Shown here: positions 51,965 through 64,000 of the stretch, piece by piece
Position numbering within the stretch: the stretch's first letter is position 1
Layout: every line of letters begins with the position of its first letter
Assembly (NCBI RefSeq): GCF_001649575.2
Contig: NC_051439.1
Coordinates: 13,220,521-13,284,520, forward strand
Direction: 5' to 3'
From: Kryptolebias marmoratus
Taxonomy: Eukaryota; Chordata; Actinopteri; Cyprinodontiformes; Rivulidae
DNA length: 64,000 bases
Notes under the pieces: model-generated
What the model saw: only the letters and a program-made list of their open reading frames with translations
Databases searched by the model: none
Told to the model about the DNA's origin: nothing
Position numbers and translations under genes: made by a program

Positions 51965-54264
51965 CATGTGTAAAAAATCAAAAGGTAACAGCACCAGCTT
52001 CATGAGAATAAAATTTTGCAATTGTAATAAATAACAGATATGTAAAAGGTTTGAGATTCCTTGATTTATTAGTGAATGTATTTAAGTATTCACTAATCTG
52101 TTTTCAGTAATTGCCCTGTAATATGAGACTTTTTTTTTTTTGACATCAATCATAAATTCTTGCTCTGGTTGAGCAGTGGACACAGTGATGTCAGTCAGGT
52201 GACAAATCACAGGGATGTGGTCTGGAGCGAAGCTGGGTATTTGTCAGCACCTTGTCAAGAGCTGCTGCACTGCATTATCTATCAGCTGCCTGCAACCACA
52301 AGAGATCACAGTTTGATGGCTTAAGCAACGCTCTTCACAGGACATTCCTTATTCAAGTCACAATGCTGTCATTGACGTTTCAGAGCCTGTGGGGCACAGG
52401 CACTGATGATAGCTCACTTCCTATTAGCAGCAAGCATTCGGACATGCTGACAGAAATCTTTGCATTACAGCAAGAACATCAATATTTCACTTCATTGCAA
52501 CCTTTTTGTTTATTTTCTATGCTGGACCACGTTTCATAAATTTGGTCCTGGAGACCTTCTAGGCTGCAAGTTCCAATGCTACAACACAACTTGTCCGGTT
52601 AGGTCAAGCTTTTTTCCTTTTATTTCACAAGGCAAGTACAAAGTCTATCATTCTAAAGGGCAGCAGCTCTTGACAAGAGAGACATCTTGTATACTTGTAT
52701 GCACCTACAGCTTCGTTTCAAGGATGAGCGCATAAGAAATATGTCAAAAGAGATTAATGGAGAGAGGGAGGAAAGGTAGGAGAGCAAACATCCGCTTGTC
52801 TCAGTGATTGTCCCAAAATTTGTTGGTCTGCGAATCTAAGCATACCAGTCTTTGGTGCAGTCTTAAAAATGTAAGTCACTGAATCATTTCTCTTGGTTAT
52901 TGCTGCTAATTGAATACATATTCTAAACCCACCAAAGGTAAATCTATTATAAATTACCCTTTGCTCCATTGATACAAAATACATTAACCTTTGCCAGCTG
53001 ACAAGCCATTAATTAGCCTTGTTAAATGTGATACATTGACAGTCCAATGTGCAATTTCAAACATTTAAATTGTATTATAATTTTAGCTCCCGGAGCTCTT
53101 TTTTCCAGCGGTTTCACAGGAGGTTAGACACCATAAATCGAAAATGTATATTTATAATTATTGCTATTACTGTTAAGTAGCTTATTGTTTCATAGAAGCA
53201 CAAATTTTAAGATTTCCACACCTCAAGAAGCTCACACAGAAAAAGGTCAAAGTCTCAGTGTGTAACTTTGCCGCTATAGAAATCTGTTAAAAAACAAAAA
53301 AGACCAGTTTTTATGGCTCAATCCTGACATTCCCTGTTTCTCCTCAACAAATACTTTTGGATTTTATTGCAGGTGAGCAGAAGACAAAAAAAAAAGAGGT
53401 GTGACATACGTCCTTAAAATGTCTATGTGTTATTGAGACAAAATGAGATATTGGAAAGATATTAAAATAAGTTAGGTAATGAGTGAAACTGGGGTTTTTA
53501 TGCATCCTTGGCAGAAAATTGCACCTAAAGTGCTCCCTCTATCCATGTTAAGGCATACTTGAGGAAAGCACTATGAGAATAGAGAATAGAGACTAAAGAG
53601 CAGCTGAGTGAAAATGCATCTCAGGCGATTCCCTCAAGTCTTTGCAAGCTGCCTTTATCCTTCTTGTGCATGATTCTCTGATGCCTCATACGCCCCTGCT
53701 AAAGTGTTTCTCTCATTAAAAAACAATGTGATATCTCCAATTTCTAATTAAATAGGACATTATCTCAAAGACAAGCTGGAATGGAATGAGGCCCTAAAAC
53801 GAGTTATGAAAAAGGCCGGCTTCTCATTGTCTAATCATGCTTATATGCTGATCTCAATGGTGTCTAAGCACTCAGCTGATACTTGGGGATGAAACGGGGT
53901 TATTACACAGCTTATCTATCCAGGAGAATGGTTTTGTTTTGCAAAATCTCTTGGTAATTTGAGAAGTACCACTTTGCAAAAGATAAAACCCATGTGGTTT
54001 GCAGCATTTGATGGGAAAATGAAGCGTCTTTGTTTTTTCCCCCCACCTCTTGAAACGATTTTTTATCTTTCAAATGTGAGTATTTTTGACACATAACCTC
54101 TGAGTCAATCCAGTGGCAGAATTAATTAACCAGGGTTAGACACACGAAATGCAACAATATGAGCCAACGAAGAACAGATTAGAGTCAGCGCATCTTGGAT
54201 TTAGGAGTTGGTGTTCTAAGAGTGACAAAAAAAGCTAAATCTAATTATCACACACCTCTGAAGG
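51965..54264. other. Gene-free stretch
   Basis: No exon supported. The sub-regions 52740-53080 and 53690-54110 are non-repetitive and rich in homeodomain-type TAATTA/ATTAA cores. They could be conserved regulatory elements, but this is only an impression from composition. Confidence 0.35.
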
Positions 54265-55240
54265 CAAGAGGCAATAATGTTTTAGCCTGTGTCTGTGTTC
54301 GTGTGTGTTGTTGTTTGTCTGTTGTGTTTGCAAACTGTCTCACGAGCCAGTGTCAGGGTTTCTAGGAAGCTGGACCCAGGAATGCAGACTGACACAAAGA
54401 ACTTAGTAAAAACTTGAAGATTTTAATAAAAGAAAACATAAAGGCTGACGTGGCAGCAAATACAATATAACCACAAAATCGAGGAGGCACAGAGGGACAA
54501 CCTGACATGGCATAAAGCGAGGATGGACTGGGAGTGGAGTCTTAAAAAGGCTGAGGTAGATCTGCAGAGTGGTGACACTAACCTAATGACAACTGGGAAC
54601 AGGTGAGAGTGGGCGGGGCAGGAGCTGAGGAACAGAAACTGACCGTGAAAAACTACTGAGAGTGGCTGGAAAACACGGGAAAGTACAGGAAAGAAGCTGA
54701 ACACAAAGAAAGCACATAAAACTAAACCTAATATAGGAATTAAAAAATAAACTTCAAACCAGAAAGCTAAACACTAAAACAACAACAACAAAATACATCA
54801 TGACAGCCAGTGGATAGATTTTAATGAAACTCTCAGGAAGTAATTGTTGGATGTACACAAATGACTAATTGACTTTCAGAGTCAACCCCATTCAAGATGG
54901 CCTCCACAGCTAAGCAAACTTAGCAAACCCAAAAATGCCTATAACGCAGTCAGTTTTACAAATACTAAAAGCTATAGCTAAATAGCTAAAATTTGGAGAG
55001 TTACACTTAATATGTAACCAATTATATTGTGAGATCTTGCAATATTGTATGAGATTGCTCATACATCATTCACAAAGTTAATTAAAATAGTTAGAATGGC
55101 CTCCATATCTAATCAACATTAACCAACACAAAAATGGCTGTATCTCCATCCTTTCTCAGCGTAAGAGGATTTTAGTTTAAATCTCTGGCATGAAAGGCAG
55201 TGAATGATATGCATTCTTTTAAAGAATGCTTGACCTGTAA
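54265..55240 (+). repeat. Dispersed repeat family, copy split by a solo LTR
   Basis: Starts AAGGCAAGAGGCAATAATGT and GCAAACTGTCTCACGAGCCA, and resumes after the LTR with GTGGATAGATTTTAATGAAA. It then carries TTCAAGATGGCCTCCACAGC and TTTTACAAATACTAAAAGC. It ends GATATGCATTCTTTTAAAGA with the terminal hairpin. Confidence 0.8.
54351..54805 (-). mobile_element. Solo LTR (Ty3/gypsy-like), 455 bp, with 5-bp target duplication
   Basis: TG...CA termini (TGTCAGGGTT and CATCATGACA) lie between identical GCCAG pentamers at 54346-54350 and 54806-54810. The uninterrupted repeat around it shows the empty site. On the minus strand it has an upstream-promoter-like GC segment (CCCGCCCACTCTCACC), an ATTAAA poly(A) signal (plus-strand TTTAAT at 54422-54427) and the terminal CTGCATTCCTGGGTCC text typical of fish gypsy LTRs. 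There is no internal coding region. Confidence 0.75.
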
Positions 55241-55316
55241 ATTGTCATTAATTTAATCTTTTGTAAATGTGTGGAAATTATAATTTTATTGCTGTAATTG
55301 TTTCCCAACTTGTTAT

Positions 55317-55330
55317 CCAGCAGGCGGCAT
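55317..55330 (+). promoter_or_regulatory. CTCF-like motif
   Basis: CCAGCAGGCGGCAT fits the CTCF core at 12 of 14 positions. It lies just outside the dispersed repeat copy ending at 55240. Confidence 0.4.
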
Positions 55331-56214
55331 TTCCAGAACAGTGCTCTAATATACTGTAAAAAGAGCATCCTGTGGCCCTGCTGACGACTAGATCGGCTCA
55401 CTGGCCTGAATATTCCTGCAAACACTAAGTGTGTTGTTGTCAGTTCACATCAGATGCATCCTGCATGATGGGAACTTCCTGTGTGTATGTAACCGTGCAC
55501 AAGAAGCTGGAGGTGAATGGTGTAATCAGCTGAGATTCCATTTTTGGTAAACTAATGCTCTGATATGAAGCACAGGTACAACGGTGCGATGCTCATGTTT
55601 ATATTTGTTCGTGTCAGTGCCTGCAGCTTGCACACAGCAGTACATCATGGCAGGAAATTAAGTGTATTTCCTGCATATATAGTACAACATGCCATAAAGA
55701 AGTTGTTCTCATGTGGTTTAGTGGCACGAAGGAAGCCGGTGTAACCTCCAGTGTCATTAAGCTGTCTCATCTTGCATGCATCAGTGATTTAATGCTCTAT
55801 AAAAAGGATAACTACCCTAAAAAGACACCTTTCCTGTCTCAGCACCACGGGGCCACAATGGCACCGCGCCTTCTGGCTAACATGCCGTTCATGGAAATAT
55901 GACAAGGACACAGCCCCAATGACTCCTTCTAGCTCTGGGTCTGCATGGACCTGATAAAGACACATAATTACGCAGCTCCATTTATCTTTTCAGGTCAATC
56001 CAATCTCTACCTGATGATGATGGTCAGAACTTTCACGCACCACACCGGAGCTCAATTTCAGATAACATTGTCTCCACCATTTGATTCAGCAGTTCTCTTA
56101 GTGTAGATGTGGCACTGGCACTGAAATGAGCTTTAAACTACTTTTTTTTTAATGATGAAGGGGTTTTACATTTCACATGTTAACCTCGAGGGGAAAGATC
56201 AAAAGATCCAAGCA

Positions 56215-56228
56215 CTGCCATCTCCTGC
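56215..56228 (-). promoter_or_regulatory. CTCF-like motif
   Basis: The complement GCAGGAGATGGCAG fits the CTCF core at 12 of 14 positions. It faces the plus-strand motif 0.9 kb to the left. Confidence 0.3.
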
Positions 56229-59200
56229 TGTTACTAAAACAAAATAAAAATAATTAAGGGTTGTGATCATGTTTTTATTTGTGCATTTTTCTACAAACAG
56301 GACATCTTTACTAAGACTGAAAATCATGGCAACCCTATGGGAGATAAATAAACAATTTTGAGATTCTGACAGAAACCAAGCAAAGGTTTTACAAAAAGAT
56401 GGTATAATGTCTTCATTTTAATGGTCTAATGTCTTGTAGGGAAATCATGTCAGATAGAAGTCCATGCTTTCTCACAGAGACAGATTTAAACAAAGCACTG
56501 AAAGATAAACTGCTACATGTGGAACAGACACTGACTCACACTGCAAGACTTTAAACTGAGAGGTATCCTAAACAGTTGAGAAGAGAGCCTTTGTCTCAAT
56601 CGGTTGTGTTCTCAGTAAAATGCTGGCTGAAACATAAAATCTATTCACAGAGTCTTTAGAGTGAACAGCATCAAATGACATTTGTCCTTAAAGTGGCGTG
56701 CTACTTATATGCAATCCCATGGTATCAGACTGAAAGGCCTTAATGAGAGGCAATCATAAGCCAAGATGGAATTATTGATAAAACCTAAATTGGTATTGAC
56801 TGAGGCCCATGCTGAAATGGAAATGGGGGTGACAACCTATACACTTTCAAGAGATGTCACAACCCTGATGAATATATTTCCAGAAGTCTTTCATGAAGCG
56901 TAAACATTCAAATCTCCTCTTCTTAGATATCTGCTGGTGTTTTACCGTTTGTCTCATGAGACACGTAACAAAGTTAAGAGACATAGTTCTGTAAATATGA
57001 AAGTCATGTCAGCACTTAGCCAACAAATTCACAAGAGTAATGATCAGGCTTCTTTAAAAACAATGTAAGACATATTGGAAGGCAAGATATTGAAATTTCT
57101 TTTATAAGCAATGCCTTGTAAGTTTCAGAATTGTGACCTGCATTGTAAATTTTGCCAAAGCTGCTATTTATATTCATAGACCTTTTAAAAAGCCTGTTAC
57201 ACTCCAGGTGGCAGGTATTCAAGTCTTATGAACTCATGCGGTTTAAGATCCCGTCAGGTTTGATAAGACAGAGGTGTTACTGAGGAAATATATGGGTACA
57301 GGTTCCCAAAAGTCACATTTATACCCAGTTTTTACAAGAAAACTAAAATTCTAAAGTTCTAGAGATAAAAACAATGGATTGTGTTGCAAAATATAATAAT
57401 TGAACAATTTTGAAAAAAAAAAACAAAACAGCTCACGTGTCAAACAGGGCTCCTAATTGCTAACAACTACTCACAGTCAAATTAATTAAATAAATCAAAA
57501 ATTTAATTTAACGAGAATGTTTTGATATTCAGTAAAAAGAAAAATCTTAAATCAGTTCGTTTCTAAATGACTTAGAAGTCTAATTTTAACCTAATACTGT
57601 ATACTTTTGTAAAAGTGAACCAGATATATCTCATAGAAATGTCTCAAACTTAAAAAATACACCTGAGATTGTTTGCAGATCAAACAATTACAACATGAAA
57701 TAGTTGAAGAAAACACGGTTATTGAAATATTTAAACAATAAGCAAATAAGCAACTATTTTTGTTTTACAATAATATGCATTTTTTTAACCAAAAAAACAG
57801 CCAGACAAACTTTAGGACCATAACAACGTGCATATGCCAATCCTATTTACTATTACTTTAAAATTCTACTTAACTCTAATGAAATATTATTATCGGTACA
57901 TAAAAATACACTAAAACTTGAACCTATCAAGTAAAATTAGTCACTTTTGTTTGATCAAATCCAAACAGAGCTGCAGAAATTTTCAGAATTTTAGAAATAT
58001 CAAAGTTTTTATCTGTGCTTTGATTAGCTGTTTTAATTAACTGGAAGTAAAAATGTTAATTTTGCTTAGCTTTTAAATTTATCAACTGATTTGAACAAAG
58101 ACACGTCTGTTATTTTAAAATCGTCTCAGGTTGCTTTTATCCAAAGAATTCACAGATTTATGTCAGGTCTTTTAGTTTTCAAGCAGCACCTGATTAAATT
58201 TGCAGATACTTTTTATTATAGATTTACCCAACCTCTTTATTATCTTCCAGGCATTTTCTAAAAAAGAGAACTTGTTATCCTGCAGCTGCCATAGTCATTA
58301 AGTGTAAGGTTTCCTTATAAACTTTCTATCACCTGAAACAAAAAAAGAGGAATAAACAAGCTGTTTGTCTCATATGATTAGTTATGCAACAGCGACTTTC
58401 TTGGTACCAGATCAACAATACAATCCAGTCAACACTTTATTCATCCTTTTTGAATTAAAGCCACCAAATGTTTTTTGTAAAAAGTTATTTTTTTCTCCAA
58501 GTGGTAGACATATTTCTGTTACCATGTCCATTTAGTTTAAAGAGGCTCGTGAAAGAAGAGACGTGAGACCAATCCTCCAGCCTATTCTCACATCATTGTC
58601 CAAACAGTTGCAGTAATGGGTGTTTTTACAGTAGGTGATGGAAGAATCCGATTGGTCTGACAAGGTGCGATCTAGCTGAGTATATGTGAGATAAGATGCT
58701 GCCCGGTGTTAGATTAAAGGAGTGGAAGTAACCTGCTGCACTTGAGTCTGAGACAGTCAGGTGTGAAATTAAACTGGAAACGGAGACGGCCGACGATTGT
58801 TCGGAACAGATTGAACCAGCTCCTGTATGCGTGTTTGTAAATATATTTAAAGGGAACATTCATTTAGATAAAGATAACTTTTTGTGTTATCTGAATGAAC
58901 AGTATCAGCTTTCTTATTTTATGGAAACCCTATAATTTGGTGGAGTTATTGCAGTTTTACTCTGATGTGTAACTGATCTACAGCACAAAATGACACAAGG
59001 CTCAAAGGCACAAAAATCATCATCATATACTTTGACTTTAAAAAGTATGATATGCCTCCATTTTTTGTTGCATCTAATGCTGTGTGTCTGCAAATGCACT
59101 TAAACAAGAGTCAATAAAGAAAACAGTACTAGAAATCTGGGAAACTAAATAAATCAAGAATATAATGAAAAATCAAGATTACCAGTAACTCTTAAACATC

Positions 59201-59508
59201 AAGTAACAATAAGACTGAGAACACTATAAATGTGAAATATAGAAGAAGTAAACTTTTCTAAAAAACACAGAAAAGTACATCAAACATCCTTGGTACTTCA
59301 TTACCATTCATCATTATTTCGAGTGACTTGTGAATCCTACAAAAAACAGGATTTTACAATTTAAGCCTTCAATGTGACTATTCTGTAGCGTTTTACCAGC
59401 ACAAAGTGAGTTTTCAGGTTAATTCAAAGTTAAAGAGACGAGGATGAGAGATCGAGTCAATTAGAAGGTTGAATCTCATCCGAGGAGTCTCAGAAGAAGA
59501 CTCGGAGT

Positions 59509-59860
59509 GGGGGGGGGGTGGGGGGGGTACTGTCTCACTGGGCAAAAATCCGGGCCTGGTCAATTATCCACCCCCCAGATGGATAATTGGATGTTAGAAG
59601 GAATGAAGGATAGAAGTGACTAGAAGGTATGAACTACTGGACTGAAGTGCATGGAGATGGATTTGAATCAGACGATGAGTCGCCCTTTGGAGTGTCTTTG
59701 CCGAAGATGAGCCAAGCTAGAAGGAGTTGAGCTAAATGTAAAGGGATGAGGAGGATAAGAGGGAGGAAAAGGGGTAGGAATGAAGAGTGAGGTGAAGGGG
59801 TGAGATAAGTAAGAATTGATGAGGGGAAGGGAGGGTAGGTGTCATGTGCATGAGAAACTG
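59509..59860 (+). repeat. G-run and purine-rich (GGA/GAAG) tract
   Basis: An 18-19 base near-pure G run (59509-59527, one T) is followed from about 59580 by strongly purine-biased sequence built of GAAGG/GGATGAGG-like words. It can be read as low-complexity DNA with quadruplex or triplex potential. Confidence 0.6.
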
Positions 59861-61845
59861 GAAGCTGGAAGGACGAGCTGACTATAAAAAGGCTTTTCAG
59901 GTGATTAGAGGCGAAGCGGAAGCCCTCCTCCTGAACCTTACGTTACATTATCTCCGCTTTAAACAGTTTAGTTTGACTAAAGCTGCTCATTTTGCAGGTT
60001 TGCAATCCGTGTTTTTTTTTTTTTAAATTTATGATATTATTTAGAGGTTTACACCAATCAGCCACAACATTATGATTATATTTGCTAGTCTTGTTACAAC
60101 ACAATGATCTGATGAGAAAACCTGCTGATTGGTACTTATAAGGACCATTAAACATGTATGGATATTAACTGTGTTTAATGACAATTTATTTTTATTTTCT
60201 GATGTCCATTTTTCAGCTCATAAAACAAATAATTTTCATTTCCTCTTTCTATACTATGGTCTCAGCGTGTGTGTGTGCCAAGAATGAAAATAAAATGCAT
60301 TTGAATGGATGTTTTTTTTTTTTAAAAAAGGCAGCAAAGTGCTTGAGGTTTACACTGAACAATATGTTTTGAACCAAGCATTGCAAGGGAGACAAAATAT
60401 AGATAGAAAACACATTTTCATGTTCAGGGCAATCAGATTAAGTTTTTGATCCCTGCTTTGGGAAGTGAGATAAATGGGGAAACTTGGATTTATGAGCTTA
60501 TATCCACTGGTAGCTCACACCACAGATAAGGGTGATAAGGAGGAAAAACATCACAGAAAAAAAAAAAAAATTTCATCTAAAATAAAGTGTAGATACAAGT
60601 CAGCTGTTGGTCTGAAAACAGCTTCCCCACAAGCAACAATCCTGATCCATATATATCACTACAGTGCACCAAGTCGGTCTATACTGTATGTGCGTCTTCA
60701 GGGAGGAAAATGCAGAGTGTACTGAATTATTGAGTTGAATTTTCACGGGCTGAAGGTCAGATAGTGAGGGGGGAAAAACACCTGATGAAAAATTGATGTC
60801 TTCATATTGTCAGCCATGGCAAGGGCCAAAATTTCAAAATCTGCACTGATGATTATTTCCAAAGTCAACACTGTCAAAATGATCTTTTATGAAAGAATAA
60901 GCACCGTAAATATGAACTTTAATAAGAAATAAAAAGTTGCAGCTTGTGACAAAGTGGCAGTCTGTCACATGAGAAACTTAGAACTGGATGAAATTAGTCA
61001 CTTAAACTATATGATTATTAAGTAATAATTATGATTACAATCTCCATTACCTCATCATTTATCTTTAAGGAGCTTTAGAGATTTATATGTCCCCGGTGCA
61101 GTGAAACTTTACTCAGCTAAGATTTCTCAAGCAGGAGAAATCCATTGTGAACTAATTGGATTATCAGTAGAGAATTACAAAATGATCTCACAGCTTCGCC
61201 TGCAGTCCTTTTAATGAGCTCTACCCTCATAAACACAGCGCTGGCCTTCTCTTATGGCCTAATTGATATTTCATTAGTACCTTTCTATTTATGATTTTAA
61301 TGGCTTGTCCTATCGCGTTAAAAGGAGGGGCTGCTGCTGGGACCAGCCTGGGGTTTCTTCTTGGATATATTCTCAGCTTCAGTGTGGTTAACATAGAATC
61401 TAATGAGAAGATAAATCAGGATTTATGCCTTTACCCTTTGGAAACATGGTTTGCAGGAGCAGAGAGTCATTAAACAGATCTAGATGTCCTTGTGCTTCAC
61501 ACATACAGACATGTGGTTTAGGTGTTTTGCTATTTCATGGACAGAATTTAAAATTTTTCATTTACACTAAATAGAACTGGGTCATCACAGTCTAAGGCTT
61601 GATACATTAATTTAGAAATTGATGAAAAAGATTCTTCATACTCCTTTGAAGCTTCTTTCTCTTCTTTCCTGTGATATATGAGGACCCAGATGCATAAAAA
61701 GACTTGAGTTTATGGGAGAACAAAAAGGAACTTTTGATTTGACCAAAAGTGCTTTGGAGGTTAGAAATCCAAAAACAGAAATCCATCAAAATGAAGCAGG
61801 AGACGAACTGCCATAAACTGTCAAAAAAAGGATTTTGCACCAAAC

Positions 61846-61872
61846 AAACAAACAAACAAAACAAACAAACAC
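61846..61872. repeat. (AAAC)n microsatellite
   Basis: Six to seven AAAC/AAAAC units. Confidence 0.85.
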
Positions 61873-61949
61873 AAAACAGCATATTTGTAAAGGGAATTTT
61901 AACACAAAGCATGAGTGATAATAAGAGAAATAAAAAAAATCTTTGACAT

Positions 61950-62320
61950 AATGCATATCGCCTGTCATCATTTATCCCAGAGTTTAAAACAATAATCGTC
62001 TTACGATAAGACAGGACAGAGTTATAGCCTTTTTGGTTGAATTGCAGCATTATGCGTTACCTCATGCACTATTGCAAGTTCTCACAAGATGTGTCAGCGC
62101 TCAGACTGTATGTTGGGGGAGGGACATCAGCTACTACCATATCAAACTTTAGCTCAGTACCTAAAAAAAACAACTGAGTTTTAGTCTTTTTTTTGTTTGC
62201 CAATGTTGTTTAGCTGTGTTGGCCAGCTTGACTTCAACAGTTGTAGGTGTACACCCAATGATTGCTTTCTGCGAGGCTCATTCAAATCTGGTGGTTCATG
62301 AGATATTTTGCTAACAGTCA
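61950..62320 (-). repeat. Dispersed repeat family, copy
   Basis: Reverse orientation from ATAATGCATATCGCCTGTCA through CAGCTACTACCATATCAAAC to GTTCATGAGATATTTTGCTA and ACAG, directly followed by an (AC)n run that grew from the family's GTGTGT/ACACAC 5' end. Confidence 0.75.

Positions 62321-62345
<25 letters not shown>
62321..62345. repeat. (AC)n microsatellite
   Basis: About 12 AC units at the edge of the dispersed repeat copy. Confidence 0.9.
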
Positions 62346-62351
<6 letters not shown>

Positions 62352-64000
62352 AGGTCTGACTTGGTTGTTGGTTGAGTTAGAGTGCAATAAGCGTTAACTG
62401 GTAAATTAGTTAATGGATTTATCTTGCCAAAAGGAGCATCCTCTCCCTCCTCCTTGTGCACCTGTCCTGAGCCCTCTGAACCACAAGGCAATTAGTTTAA
62501 TTTGGACAAGATTGAGCACAATAACTCCACCGCAGTTAGATGAGGCAGAGAGGGGATCTTTTCTGCAGCAGACCTCATTAGGTGTCTACCCATGACAAAA
62601 AGAAAAAAGATGTTAGTACTCAAAGTTGCCATGGCCTCTTCTGCATACATTTGTTTTTAAGACCTTGATGCACCCTGCGCACCCAGGAAGGTGGAGATGC
62701 AGTCCATCATACAGTAACAAGCTGCACACCAAAGAAGCCTCATTACACACAGAGGCCACTCGGCTAATGACTTGTAAGAAAAGCAAAGCCTTGTTTTGTT
62801 TGAAGATACAGGACTTATGAGTGCGGCTGCTCACAGGGAGTGTCCACGGTCGCATTACAGCGAGAGTTGTTTAAACCACGGCACAATGGATTTACTCTGA
62901 TCAAAGAGAAAGGACTTTGATGAATGCTGTTCATTAGGCACAGCCTGATAGGTTTAGGGGAGGAAACCTGCAGCATCAAGGGAGGGAAACAAAAAACAAA
63001 AATAGAAGAAATTGAAGGTGAATATGAGTAATATTATGCAACAATATGGAAACAACATTCAAAAATTTATTTTTCCTGAATTTTCTTTTCAGTTTCTATA
63101 GTGGCCACCAGGTGGAGACATCCATCTTGTGAGTGAAACCCTTTCCGGGGCTCTCTCGGTGCTTCATTCACAGTCCACACATCACTCTGACCTGTAGCAT
63201 TTTCAGTATTAATCTAAAATAAATGGGGTAGTGTGTCAGCACAAGAAATAATGTGTTAATCTGAGGGAATGAATAATGGGCAGCCATTAAAATAAAAACA
63301 CTGCCACTGTGTGGGTAAAACCCACTGCCCTACAAGTGTACCTGACTGATTATTTTATGGATGGAAGGTGACACGCACAAAATGGGGAATGACAGATGGA
63401 GTCATCCTCCACTCATTAATATCTACAACTGGATGATGAGTTTAAACTCAGCCTTCTTTGTCTGTGCAGGAGTTAAACCGAGCCGGAGGTGCTCGTATAC
63501 AACAAACCACTGTTGTTATTGTACAGGAAACCTAAGTTGCAATGGCCTAATGGGCTTCAGAGGCTGATTTTCTTTGACTGCCATACGGAAGGAAAGCCAG
63601 ATCAGTTTCTCGGGCTTGCAGCAAAACAAATTGATTCGGTTTGCAGTTCCCCTACTTCTTTACTGAAAAAAATGGAGAAAGCCAGTTGTTAAAAGAAGCA
63701 TTCTGAGACACCGCAGATTCAATTCTGGAGATAGGAGATACTATTTTCTAATTCGGCGCTCAGAAATTAAATGGACAGACGGCGAATGGGGGAATCTCTC
63801 TGGTTTAGACTGTTATATGAAAATACTGTGCTCACAGAATCCACTCTCTTATATTCAATTCAGGTCCAAAGCAATTCAATTTCACTTTATTTCACCAGGA
63901 AAATTCACTGGCATCCATACTGCTTCTCATGTGGCCTATGGGGATAGTGTATATGAAAAAACATAGGACACAGGAGGGCTTCTAGGAAAAGAAATATACA
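62346..64000. other. Gene-free stretch to window end
   Basis: No exon supported; the frames of 60-80 codons have no homology. A CTCF-like motif lies at 63105-63118. The last 150 bases (TTCAATTTCACTTTATTTCA) may be the start of another interspersed repeat. Confidence 0.4.
63105..63118 (+). promoter_or_regulatory. CTCF-like motif
   Basis: CCACCAGGTGGAGA fits the CTCF core except at the two positions after GG. Confidence 0.35.

Larger units (their letters stand above)
55241..61949. other. Gene-free stretch
   Basis: No exon supported. It includes CTCF-like motifs at 55317 and 56215, very AT-rich DNA at about 57350-58350, and a G-run followed by a purine-rich tract at 59509-59860. A non-repetitive block at 61065-61425 has single-copy character. 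The frames of 60-77 codons have no homology. Confidence 0.4.

Noticed and set aside
61607..62050. 147-codon minus-strand frame
   Set aside because: It runs into a dispersed repeat copy and an (AAAC)n run, and the Phe/Leu-rich translation comes from AT-rich DNA.
62321..62345. CRISPR-like or structured tandem array
   Set aside because: Simple (AC)n microsatellite; the genome is eukaryotic.
33600..64000. kif26a exons or the mir-203 hairpin, expected from human synteny
   Set aside because: No long KIF26-type frame and no GTGAAATGTTTAGG seed-bearing sequence was found on either strand.

Overview
The window is nuclear DNA of a ray-finned (teleost) fish. It is AT-rich and built of short exons with GT-AG introns. 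It carries fish-type DNA transposons, a LINE tail and solo LTRs. There are no bacterial-style operons, rRNA genes or CRISPR arrays. Four protein-coding genes lie in the first 33.2 kb; the last 31 kb holds no exon that I can support.

Layout. (1) 242-6434, plus strand: the last 19 coding exons, about 748 residues, of the N-end-rule E3 ubiquitin ligase ubr1. The 5' part lies outside the window. (2) 8086-11417, minus strand: a complete three-exon, 366-residue tetraspanin of the peripherin-2/ROM1 family, closest to the bird/fish paralogue called CRDS2 or prph2l. (3) 16613-17921, plus strand: complete four-exon tmem179, 228 residues, starting in a CpG island. (4) 21082-33139, minus strand: a nine-exon consortin-like gene, 344 residues, with TPR-like helices at the N-terminus and an RVxF motif followed by one membrane helix at the C-terminus. 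Genes 1/2 and 3/4 are two convergent (tail-to-tail) pairs.

Synteny. Human UBR2 lies beside PRPH2, and here ubr1 lies beside a PRPH2 paralogue, as expected of duplicated ancestral blocks. Human TMEM179 and C14orf180 (NRAC) are convergent neighbours on 14q32.33, and the same arrangement is seen here. The consortin-like gene is therefore probably the full-length counterpart of mammalian NRAC.

Function. The genes do not form a pathway. They cover protein degradation (ubr1), photoreceptor disc-rim structure (prph2l), an uncharacterised neural-type membrane protein (tmem179) and probable membrane trafficking (consortin-like).

Repeats. One dispersed family, ending in a GCATTCCTT/AAGGAATGC hairpin, occurs at least a dozen times on both strands and serves as landing site for a LINE (45078-45368) and a solo LTR (54351-54805). 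A 745-bp hAT-type element with a perfect 8-bp target duplication sits in prph2l intron 2. Two palindromic elements with related ends lie between tmem179 and the consortin-like gene. The 33-64 kb stretch holds repeats, simple sequence and several CTCF-like motifs, and may be regulatory. I found no clearly unprecedented system. The most notable points are the consortin/NRAC architecture, the probable GC-AG intron and the nested transposons.
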